DNA of 64,000 bases from Leucocoprinus leucothites. Its lineage: Eukaryota; Basidiomycota; Agaricomycetes; Agaricales; Agaricaceae. Numbering within the stretch: position 1 is the stretch's first letter; every line of letters begins with the position of its first letter. The stretch spans positions 2,046,001-2,110,000 of the forward strand of contig JAACJO010000003.1 in NCBI GenBank assembly GCA_013368445.1, written 5' to 3'. Positions 10,691 to 21,449 of the stretch are shown here, piece after piece. Below the pieces are notes generated by a model. That model was given only the letters and a program-made list of their open reading frames with translations, was not told the DNA's origin and made no database searches. The position numbers were made by a program, and so were the translations under genes.

Positions 10691-13232
10691 AAACCTGTTC
10701 CCACACAAGATCCTCCCTCGACTTGCTGGGATGGGACGCCGATGGCCACCTTGACCTCGCCAACACCGATTGTGATACAGCAAGAGTTAATTTGTGAAGA
10801 TTTCAGCTCAACACACTCCTGGCGCAGCGTGGATGAGAAATTATCTGTGATTAATTTGATGCCTGTACGCCCTGTAAGTGCGGCTTGCTCGCTCCGACTC
10901 CTTTTTCAGAAGAGGGTCCTTTGGGCGCGAGGGTGCGCGTAGCTTGGAGGGAGGATGAAAAGATGATGATGTAAAAATTTGAGAAAAAAAATACGATTGA
11001 AAACAAAATGATGACCCTGCTCAATGTGTGGCTTGAAATTCGTTCTACGTTTGTGCAGGCTTTGTCCTGTTCCTTCTTTGCCTGGATTCGCTTGCTTTTG
11101 ATTTGTATGTAACCCAGCTCACGGGAAATGAAAAGAAAAAAAAATGATGGTTAAAATAATTGTAGTGCGAGTGAGTCTGAGGGTGCCTGGGAATGTGAAT
11201 GACAATGAATCATTGATGACGTGGGGTGAGAGTAGGAGAGATGTCAGTGATTCGGAAGCGACTGGGCACATTCAAAAAAGTAGTCAATCGGATTGTGATG
11301 AATCTATACAGCTTTGTGATAGCATTGATACAGTTGGGTAGATAAGCGAAGGGGTGGTAGGAAAGGAAGGTGTTTCCAGATAAGGATGGCTATGCGGTAC
11401 TGAAGATTCAATTGAGGGTTAGGTAAGGGACGTTGACAGGCTGTGGGGTTGTTGAACGACATTGTTGAAAGAGAATGTCAAAAGGAAGGTGAATTCAAAG
11501 GGCAGGTATGTATTAATCGAGGGACTTGAAGCGAAAGAGGAAGGAGGGTGATGGAATTACTATATATATGTACTGTGTAGTGCTTCTTTTGGTGCGAGGA
11601 AGGAAGGGAGGAAGATTTATCATAGTAGTTCCGTCGTGTCGAAGCAGAACCACTCCGCAGTGGCTCAAGCTCAAGGCCTTGTAGGGGTCCAGAGCTGAAG
11701 ATTTTTGACAGGAAGGATGACAGAATCATGGTATCAAATCATCATCATTATCATCATCAAGCAGGTAATCATAAGCAAGCGTAAGCGCCTATGTGTGGTA
11801 GACAGTTGGAAGGGAATGATTACGGATTACGACAACAACGGGGAGAGGGGGAGGGGTTTGGAAAGGAAATTCTCGGAAGAACATTACCCTGAGGGTCGTT
11901 ATTTACAATTTTTTACGAAGATGATGATCTTCGAAAGAGTCATACTACATGATAGCATTTTAATTGGCAATGGTCATTATGTTCATTTGTTGTCTGCAAG
12001 GCAGTAGCCGAGCGCCTGGCAGGTAGTGGGAACAAAGGGGCGGAATTTCATACGGTGGACCAAGCACGATATCGGAGTTGGTAATGTCTCCTGGGTTATC
12101 GGGATGGACGGATGTATAGAGTGGGTGTTCTGTGTGTGCACAGGCGAGAACACGAGGCAGCGAGGGGAGAGAGAGGTTCTTTGTTTTGGTCTCTTGTGCA
12201 CCGGAAGATGGGGAAAAGCGAGGGTCGTGTGGACCCTAAAGTTGGTAAGGAGGGTCAGGGTCGATGGGGACCGGTGCTAGTAAAGGTGCTAATTGCCCGA
12301 ATGAGCCGTGTGGACAGGTGGTCACGGGTTCTCTTGGTTGATGGGCTCAGGTGCTGCTGACGGTGCGATGCGATGGTGCAGGGATCTACTACTCTTACAC
12401 ATGGATGAGAGATTGATCTCGTATCTACGTAATCTACTACTCATCTACTTGCTCCTCCTCGACGTGCGTGCGCCGCCACCCACTGGCTGCCAGAGAGGGG
12501 AGGAGGGGGAGGTAACGCCTCTGAAAATACACAAATTGCGGAAGTGATCGAATGGAAGGAGGGGACACAGACGGCTCAAGGTACAAAAGTGAAACCCGGA
12601 AGGGAGGAGAGGACGGACCGGGGATTTGGCGAGTGTGATCCTAGGATGATGGGAGGGTTCCAGATTTATATCTACAGATGCCTAATTTGGATGACACAAC
12701 AGGAACCTGAGGCGGTCAGCGGAGGAGGCGTGGGAGGATATGTCAGGCGGCGAAAGAGGGGCGTGGTGGAGGAATGGGTCTATATGTGTGTGTGTTGAGG
12801 GAGTGGTGGCCGTGGCCTGGACGTGTTAAGGAAGGGAGGGATCTGGGAGATGAGTGAGAGAGGTTGTGTGGGGGTTGGTTATCAGAGTGTCAGCTGGGGC
12901 TTAGTCAGGGGGGAGCGGGGGGGACTCGGGGATGGCCGGATATGGGAGTGTGGGCCTGTTTTGGATATGCTTGCGCGTATTTGTGTAACAAGTTTATCTT
13001 GGGATGGGGCTCTTAAACGAGACGTGATCAACCTTCCCTTTTCGCCCTCCCACACAATTCCTTTTCCGGTCAGAGTCCGTAAGCCCCTTTGCTCGTCGAG
13101 TACCCTGCTCTTCTGTCCAAAGCACATCCAGTACAGCGAGTAAGTCTCTATCCTTCCCAGCCCCAGTCCCCCACACCTCCCCCGCCCCACTGCCCACAAC
13201 GCCCCTCTCATCCTCCCCGACCTTATCTATCC
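10691..13232. other. 2.5 kb non-coding, purine-rich leader or promoter region of the MADS-box gene
   Basis: From about 11140 to 12960 the plus strand is strikingly G+A rich, with many gag/agg runs. It switches to C+T rich from about 13030 to the MADS start, including a dense CT block at 13150-13230 of the type seen at fungal transcription starts. An ATCATC run lies near 11736-11760. A donor-like gtaagt at 13141 and an acceptor-like ctcctcag at 13240-13247 hint at a 5'-UTR intron. Many short open frames occur but none has a motif. Confidence 0.5.
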
Positions 13233-14523
13233 ATGATTTCTCCTCAGCCCTCTTCCGCCGTCTCACCCACGTCTCCAACTATGCGTAAACGCCAGCGCAC
13301 TCTCGACATGCACCCCGGCAATGTTGCACCCGCAGATCCCCACCAGCCAGCTCCAGGCGCCCCGCCCGCCCCCGTCGGCGATGACGCGTTTATCAACGAT
13401 CACGACGCGGTCGACAGTGCCGGTGAGGACGATGATGAAGAAGACAAGCCCAAGTCGGACAAAAAGGCTGGAAGACGAAAGATCAAGATTGAATTTATTC
13501 AGGATAAATCGAGACGTCATATAACGTTCTCCAAAAGGAAAGCAGGTAAGGCCCTATCGTCCCTCCTCCCCATCCTCTCTTCCCTTCTCACATGTCTATT
13601 TCCAGGCATCATGAAAAAGGTAATCCTCCTGCCTCTTTCAGTCCCTCCCGCCTTTTAACCCACCCCTACAGGCGTATGAACTTTCCACTCTCACAGGCAC
13701 TCAAGTCCTTCTCCTTGTTGTTTCAGAGACGGGTCTTGTCTATACTTTTACCACCGCCAAACTTCAACCCCTCGTAACACAGCCAGAGGGCAAGAACCTC
13801 ATTCAGGCTTGTCTTAATGCCCCTCATGGTTCCCTTCCTTCCTCTATGCCTGTTGGCACCCCTCTTAACCGCGCATCTGGCCCCATGAATGTGGGTGCAC
13901 CCCCGGGTTCTAATAATCTCCCCGGTGGTCTTGCCATCAGTGGTGCACCCGCTGGTAATCCAATAAAAGAGGACCACGACGGTGATGAGGACGACGAAGC
14001 TACTCACGGTGGACGCGCTACTGCCGGCGACAAACGCCGTCGACGTGTCTCCTCCGCAACTAACCCTCGTGGAGCAACGTCTCCCCACACACCCAACGCT
14101 ACTGTTCCTCCCCCACTCTCAATTCCACCTCCCGGCTCCGGTCAACCCAATTCTGCACAGCCCCATACGGCTCATCCTGCGCAACAACAGCCTCCTCCGC
14201 AGATCACCCTGGGGTCACCTACCTCACCTCAACAGCAACACACTCAGGTAACAGCCTCCTCCCCTCAAGCATACTCTGCTGGAAACTCGTACCATCATCC
14301 CGGTCAACAGCCTCATCATCAGGCGCCTCAACAGCAGCATGACATGTATGGTGGTCACACAATGCCACCAGGTAGTTACTCGTATGCTAGCATGGGTGCA
14401 GCACCTGGTCAGGGAGCACCTGGTCAGCCACTGGGAGGTCTTGCTGCCGCTGCCGCTCAGCACGGTCATTGGGCACCTGCACAACAACAAGTTCAGCAGG
14501 GAGGCCACTATGGAAGGAGATGA
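13233..14523 (+). CDS. MCM1: SRF-type MADS-box transcription factor (Mcm1-like)
   Basis: Sequence-specific DNA-binding factor of the SRF/Mcm1 class, which binds CArG-like sites and recruits partner factors. Exons 13233-13545, 13606-13619 and 13672-14523 give about 392 aa. The MADS domain starts with GRRKIKIEFIQDKSRRHITF, continues SKRKAGIMKKAYELSTLTGT and QVLLLVVSETGLVYTFTT, and matches the SRF type over its whole length. The middle exon is 14 nt and encodes only the GIMKK part of the DNA-binding helix. An acidic stretch (EDDDEEDKPK) precedes the domain, and the C-terminal 220 residues are Pro/Gln/His/Gly-rich, as in fungal Mcm1/Rlm1-type activators. The alternative start MRKRQR at 13281 must be considered, because a possible 5'-UTR intron acceptor lies between the two ATGs. 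Family certain; the Mcm1 rather than Rlm1 assignment rests on SRF-type residues. Confidence 0.85.
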
Positions 14524-16526
14524 ATCGTTTAATGTGTTTTGGTCGACCGTTTTCGCAATATGCCCTTCCCTCCCCTTTACTCTACCCCCTATGCTCTCGT
14601 CTCTTTGTTCCTTTCTCTCTCTGTCTCTTTTTTTGCACGTTGGTTATTCGTCTCGATCAAGTATGTGTAGTATGTAAATGAATTGAAGGGTGTAATGACA
14701 CCTTCGCTTATCGTATCGTTGATCTCTTTATCACCCTCCCCCTTGCCCTGCCTCCTCTCCCTCTCTCTCCGTCTCTCCGCTTTCCGCTTGACTTCGTCCT
14801 GACCATCCGCTTCGACTTTCGATTACCCCACGGGACCATATTATCATCCATCATTTGGCCTCGTCATAATTTTCGATGACGAAACGAAGTATACACGCGA
14901 TGATGTTCGCTTATTTTACTTTATGTGCTTCTCTTGTTGTTTGAATTGGCTCTACCCTTTTTGTGTGCTATAACAAGAATCAACATTGATGTTTTTTGCC
15001 TTTTGAAGGACTCGACGGCTCTGAACTCGTTACTATATTCTTCATCCCCTTATGATAACCGAAGGGAAGACCCCTCGGTCCCCGAGAAGGGAAATGGAAT
15101 AGTGTCGAGAATTCTTGTCTTCGATGTGTAAGACTGACGTGTATTTTGTGATAAATGAATGTGAGTAAGACTTGCCTTTCAAGAGGCCGCCATCATAATA
15201 GAATCTGTCAGTTGCTGACCGAAATGGCGCTTTTGAACTCGGTGCCTTCTCTTGACTTTGTTTGGAAAATACGGGTGGTGGGCTTCGGTTCTTCGCGGGT
15301 TCTTCTTTCTTCTTCTGAATGTCTGAAAATGGTTATTAGGTTCGGAGTCGGGGATGTCGCTCCTTATTCAATATGCAAATGACAACTCAGGCTTCCTTGC
15401 GGTTCCACAATGATGACGATGAAACTCCCGCCGGCGAACTCGAGTAACCACACAGGGTTACACGTTACATATGTATATGTCATCAGTGTCGGTGGGTTGT
15501 TTTTGCTGTTCCTATTTCCTTAATTCGTTTTGCTTTTTTCTGTTTTTGGAGGGGCTCTCGATATGGTAGTGATTTGCGGTGCGCGATATAAAAGATGGTG
15601 GCACCGAAGGTTGTGTTGTCGGGTTCAAAAATATCTCTTTGTTTCCCTTTTCCCCTTTCCCCTTTCTCTTTCCTTCTAAGGGTAAAGACCGATGGGATGA
15701 AGTGATGGCGTATGTCGATGGTGTCCCTTTGTGTGTGTGTGGATGCTTTAGAGTAAGTATAGTAGATATGTGTATTCCTTTTATGGTGAATTTGTGGCTG
15801 GTCTTTTTTTTTCTTTCTGATTGTTCTTTCGAGGAGTTTTGGATTTGACAAGACATTTATTCCCCACATATAAGGCCGTTGTCCTTGGTTTTATTCAATA
15901 CACGTTATGAGAGTGAAGTTCGGTTAGTTATGACGGCCGGCGGTACTAGTACAGTCCTAATAGGCCGCGTAAGACTCGCGCTCCCGTCGATCAAATACCA
16001 TGATATCATCCTCCACTAACTCATCCGATTAATACTCGATCCAGTCGGGCCTAAAATCGAGCCTGCCAATCAGCCACCGCCGTGCACGGTGCTCCAAATT
16101 TTCCTTACGACAAGTTCTTGCCAAGACGTCGGATGTAGAGAGGCCACTACTACGGTGGGGTAGAAGAGCTGTCGACGGTTTTGATTTAATAAAGGCTGCC
16201 AAATGTTCGCCACCACTTTATTTCTCACCGCTTTGTTAGACATACAGGGAAGATATTAAACATGGTAATTTTAGGGGCGAACGTCGGCCCCAGTTACCTG
16301 GTATTTTGGGCTTTGAGCTTAACATTTTTGTGGGAGGTGTTTGGGTACGTCAGAGGAATTACTCGAGGTGTATGACATTTGTTTTACGGCTGAGTGATAG
16401 GCGTACCTTGACGATTGTAGCTCGCTTTCTTGCGAGGGTTGCCAGTGTATGGCGCCGGGATTTGATATCTAATCTAAGCTCTCCAACATTCATTGGTTCT
16501 AGCTCAGCTTTTTTTTGTCGAAGCTT

Positions 16527-16988
16527 TGAGGATGAACAGTATGGAATCCGGGAAACATCTCATAGCTACGATCAACAAGTTTCCGAATTGGAAGAGAACC
16601 CAGGAAAGGTTATTTGCTTTTTTAACGTTGTATCCCCGACTGGACCGATTTTACCGGGTGCATTTGAGTGGAGTCAGTGAATGTTCGGTACTCAATCAAC
16701 TCCGGGCGTATCTTGTGCGGGCTATGATCATTCTAGTGACCAAGTCATCAAGTTGTTCTTCGATGGATGGTTCGATAGACGCTGGTGGGTTCCAGCTGAC
16801 ATTAAGAGGCAGTATCTTATCATGGTATGAATCTCATCGCATCATCTCATCAGCCGCCTAACGACGTCTTGGTCTATCATTCTCAACACCAATTCAATAG
16901 CCTAGAAGCATGATTCTACAGCAGAAGGGTATATCAATTACTGATATAGCAGTGATACCCGAATTTTGAATCTGCCCACTGATCGCCA
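16527..16988 (+). pseudogene. Possible coding remnant or small unrecognised gene
   Basis: A frame from 16684 reads MFGTQSTPGVSCAGYDHSSD, continues with a Trp-rich segment (FFDGWFDRRWWVPADIKRQY), and ends at a gtatga donor. An acceptor near 16901 would join in frame to a short exon ending IAVIPEF-stop at about 16966-16968. An upstream frame from 16527 (MNSMESGKHLIATINKFPNW) is also coding-like, but its donor (gttatt) is poor and the join is ambiguous. No family is recognised. It may be a degraded gene or chance. Confidence 0.2.
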
Positions 16989-17070
16989 AGTACCCCACAC
17001 TGGTACCACTACGCAGCAATGCTATTTCGAGCATTCGAGACGAGCGGCTCGGCGTTCTGGTGGGTAGGCA

Positions 17071-17093
17071 GAGAGAGAGAGAGAGAGAGAGAG
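17071..17093 (+). repeat. (GA)n microsatellite
   Basis: About eleven uninterrupted GA units in the gene desert. No functional context. Confidence 0.9.
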
Positions 17094-20013
17094 GTACCAT
17101 GTAGTCATCTATGAAGCTGAGTCGACCGCCAATGCTGCGTTGGCTCGCCAATGGCTCTTGCGACATTGTTCCTTCTTGTAGATCTAGGCGCTGAGGAGAA
17201 CTTGCAGGGACAATGGCGCAACTGACATTTCGACATTGATACACAAATACATCAAAAGATGAGAGGAGCCATATTCAATAAATCACAAGAACTCTTCTTC
17301 CGACATATCATAATTCAATCATAACGAACTTACGACATGCCTACTATAACGACGACATAACTTTAACCGCGTTTTACCTCCCTTTAGCATCTTGTCCGAC
17401 ATGATCGCGGACTTATTGATGCTTTTCTTGGCCTTGGGCCGGCCATCACAACTAAGTAGATAGATGGTGCAGCAACGCGTCAAGTAGGTGAGCACGGAAG
17501 CACTAAAGGATTTGACAAGGGATTGACTTTGAGCTAGTGTCTATTGCCGCAGTAGCTTCTGGATAATGTGTGCAAAGCTGAAACATACCAACGTCACTGA
17601 TTGCATCCTGACCATGCCAATGTGCTAAATATGATTTTTTGGGGGAGTATGGGATGCATTGCAGCATCGAGTTCCTGTTTCAGATAACTTTGGTCTTGAT
17701 TACCGTCACGGCAGCGAGGTCAGTGGCCTCCAGCTGGATTCCTGCAAAACTCAGATTCTGTCAGATTCTCGGGCCGTTGGCATGCCGCATACAATCTGGT
17801 AGCGAGAGGGTGACCTACGGTGCCGAGAGGTACGACTGGCTCATGAATCTTCGAAGCTGGGCCTGCTGGGCCTTCCGACACTACTGTATTCGATTGCCGC
17901 TGGAGGAGGTACCTGGGGCTGATCATAGGCAGATGATCAACCTGTCTCAAAAACGCTCGTTAAAGGGTGAGCATTGGATTAAATTGATTTTGGGGCTCTG
18001 CTGAGAGCCGATAGGTTTAATCATGTTCGGACGGCAGAAAGCCTGAGAAGAAGGAAGGTGCCGCAGCCAGGAAGCGATTCAGTTGCGGTATGCAATTGAT
18101 CATGAGAGAGATTGAACCCGCTTACCACTGTTTCTAGAATCAGGCGGCGCGTCGTCGATCGTTCATGAGCCTGGTCTAGCATCGGTCCTGGAGCCATAAA
18201 GAAGACAAAAGGGTCCGAGCCGTGGCTACCCCTGATACAGCACACACAAATCAGAAGTTTAATCACTACTGTATCCGTTTGAACCTAAAAGAGTTCACCA
18301 TCCTGGTGGCGTAAAGAAGAAAAGCGTCTCATACTGGTTAAGCTTATAATAATAAAGTGAGGTTGAGACTCAGCGAAGGTATTTCAAGGGGTCAATGCTA
18401 TTCTTCGCTGTGGCTTCATTCAGTTTCGTCTACTATTTACTTATTAATATCCAAAATAACACCCTATCATATTTGATAGGCGCTGGACAAAATCCACATT
18501 CAGGCGTAAGCATTCAAACCTCGAGGACTTTTAATTTCAGGCTCAGAACTGGTCCGCAATACCACCGCAGTAAGAAGACCACCAAGCAGGCATAATCGAC
18601 TGCCTTCCCTCGATTTTCATTGGCGTATGCATTTCCTCCAGCCGATCTCACTGACTCGTTCCTGGAAGTATAGGGTTCATCGTGGCTGCTATCCCCTCGA
18701 CAACTCAGCCGTGCCAATTACATCTCTTTCTTGCGGTGTTCCGAGCCTGATCCCGAGTCGACCTCATGGCCTCTTGCTTGTACTAAGAATAACCATCTGG
18801 AACTTCCATTGCGAAGGGCTGAAGGCTTCTCCATCTTATCACTCTAATCATTGTCTGCAGGTGATAGACTAGCTCACACATGACGCAAGCTGCGCAGCCT
18901 GGGATCTAATCTATGACCTTGTGAGTGTAGTAGCGCGTTGAAGGTTGAGTCATCCGTCCCACCCCTAATCTAGCCTTGGCCTGGGTACCCAAGTACATGA
19001 TCACAAGCTCCAGCCCCATGTGTGAAAGAAGCCTACTAGCAAGGCTATGATTCCCTCGGGAAGCATTGCCTCAGTGGTTCAACCAACAACATCCGGCCAA
19101 GTGTAACTAATATGAAGACTTGGATCTTCTAAGCTCCATTGCCCTTCGTTTACGACAGTGATCAGCTGCACTCTCAAAACTGAACTCACGATTCTGCCAG
19201 TAGTCACATTTTCGGCTAGGATACTATGTTCCCTGCTGATGTGAATCAATGGGTCCTTGAGCGAAAACGGCATATCAATTTCCGTTTTTGTGTCAATGAC
19301 GGGTATCAGTTTCAGACTAGAACTGAGTCGTTGATTGAGAATTTTCGCAGAATAGTACTCAGGTACTGGGTTGTGGGAGAGAAAGAAGTTAGCGACGACA
19401 ACGTAAATAGATTACCGTGGCAGATTGAATGGAGACGAAGTAAATATTTCTCAGAATCAAGGTGAGATCCCACATATCCATCAGCTTCTTCATGTTCTAT
19501 TTGGTTCAAGCAGCATCTGATAATATCTCTAGCTCACTAAGGGAGCTCAGCCACCTCGGAAGCAAAAATTCACCGAGGAACGGAGTAGGCTGCCCCAATA
19601 CGTGCTGTGGAATGCCCGTTAGCGGCGGAATTCATCCTCTCAATGACCCGTTCAACGATCAATTATGATAGGGAAGGTAGTGAAAGTGCTCCGCAAATGA
19701 GTCACAGGTAGTCTCTATCATAAAATTTTCACTTGGATGTTCGTCATATATCTTCGAGGCGTGGTCTTTATTACACAAACCGCTCGCCATAAGTGTGAGC
19801 ACAGGTATATAATGCCTGAGAAGTCATGCCGAATTTCTAACGAGAGTCCTAGATTTGGAACGGCGTTCTTCAAAATGTCGGCAAACAATCCGTAAACTAG
19901 ATGTCGTCACTAGACGTGCCATATTGGTTTGTTAATGCCCGACGAAGCCTCAAGGCCTCAATAGTGAGCCCGCTATAAGAGTCCTTCTCAACAGGACCCT
20001 CAAGTTCTGGTTC

Positions 20014-20031
20014 CGGTCAGAGAGGTCAAAA
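20014..20031 (+). repeat. Copy 2 of an 18-nt shared sequence
   Basis: Identical to 6324-6341 and in the same orientation. Located in the gene desert next to short open frames without motifs. Confidence 0.5.
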
Positions 20032-21449
20032 CTAAGCTTGTCTGCAACTATGTTGGATATCTTTCTAAAGAATTGCTGGCCTCGAGCCCTCGGCCTTCCA
20101 CGGGCTTCGGGTGAGGGGCTGAGTAAAACTCTAATTTCTAATCTTTTGTCTGATTTCGCGGCATGCCATTTTATAATTTGGCGATGTCTGCAGTGGCAGA
20201 CCACCTCTCGTAACACTTCCAGGCAACAAAGACAGGTTCCATGATCTAGACAACGGGCACCATCACATACGCCATCAAGGGCGGGTACAACGCCCGTAGC
20301 TGATAAGGAAATCGAAATACCCGATTTTTCCGTACCGCCCGACCCGGCTAATCGGGTAAAAACAGGGTGGGAGAGAATAGGGCAGAAGGCACCCTAAATC
20401 AGGAGTCGAGGTCATCAGACTCAGGGTGCGCATGATCTCAGCCGCCCTTTTCCCTGCGCTGATTGGTTGAAGACTTCTCCCAATCCAGGATTCCCGATAA
20501 GGCTGATGGCTGTGATGCAAGATTCTGCGGTTTCCTGATTAATCTGTCCCATTTGGGGTTCTAGGCCAAAGTGGTGGCGTTAAGAGGCTGTGCTGAGATC
20601 GAGGGGTGGATGTCGTGGACAATGCGCATGACGCCTTTGTCATGGAGATGAGGTTTTCACGGCACCGAACCCCACTGTATCCTACTCTAGATCTTTGCAG
20701 GATTCCATCGATCCATTTCTTTGCCTCTCCTCCGCACTTTTCTTCTTGATTGGTTGTAATTGTTTTGATGTGCATTCAACACCCGATATGTGGTAGCGTC
20801 TGCATTGCTCGGGCTTTCGTCGGACCTCAGCCCCTCCAGCCATGGGGACCAGAAATTCTGCTGCATTTTTAAAGAGGGCCTGGCAGATGTCTACCTTGGG
20901 AGCATTTGATGGCCTGAGCCTGTCTCGCATGCCTACTCAGAAAGAAGTCTGATGCCTGCCAAGAGCTGCATCATTCTTTCCACATTCAAAACGTCAGGTG
21001 CAAGAAATAAGCTTTGGACTCCACCAGGGGCTTCGTTATCGGGTGAAACTGAAGAAGTCAAGTGTTCTCGCTAGCTACTAATTGAGTATGTCTGGATCTT
21101 TCACTGTATCTGAGTTGACGGCATACACGCGTACTCAGGCTTGGGATAATCAAAGTTGAGATTGTACGCAAGTGTGAATGTGATCATTGGGGTGAACAGA
21201 AATGAACATGACTGAACAAGCATTGTAGACAGTGTGAGGGAAAATACGTTAGACATACATCATGATAAATGAAGAGGATGGTGTCAGGTGCAAAGTCTTA
21301 TCCGTGATGAACCAAAAAAGAAAACAAATGTTGATGGACTGGATGTGCGGTCTAAGTAAAGTCTGAGTGAATACTTGGAGAGCGAAATCGAATACTCTAA
21401 TCAGGTCGAAACAAAATAGTAAAGTAAAACAACCCAACGAGAATTAGCA

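Larger units (their letters stand above)
14524..21449. other. 6.9 kb gene desert between convergent genes
   Basis: Between the MADS-box gene (+) and the methyltransferase gene (-). The first 300 bp are CT-rich 3' flank. The rest holds many stop-rich short frames, a GA microsatellite at 17071-17093, an 18-nt sequence shared with 6324-6341, and a possible coding remnant at 16500-16990. Direct or inverted long repeats marking an intact transposon were not recognised by eye. Base composition and scattered coding-like fragments suggest old, decayed DNA. Confidence 0.55.

Noticed and set aside
15483..15869. Two overlapping minus-strand frames of 128 and 114 codons
   Set aside because: Low-complexity Lys/His/Thr-rich peptides from T/G-rich DNA. 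Both frames are open only because of composition.
20275..20520. GC-rich CGGGTA/TACCCG inverted words that suggest a transposon end
   Set aside because: The words are short and irregular, and no matching terminal copy or target duplication was found by eye.
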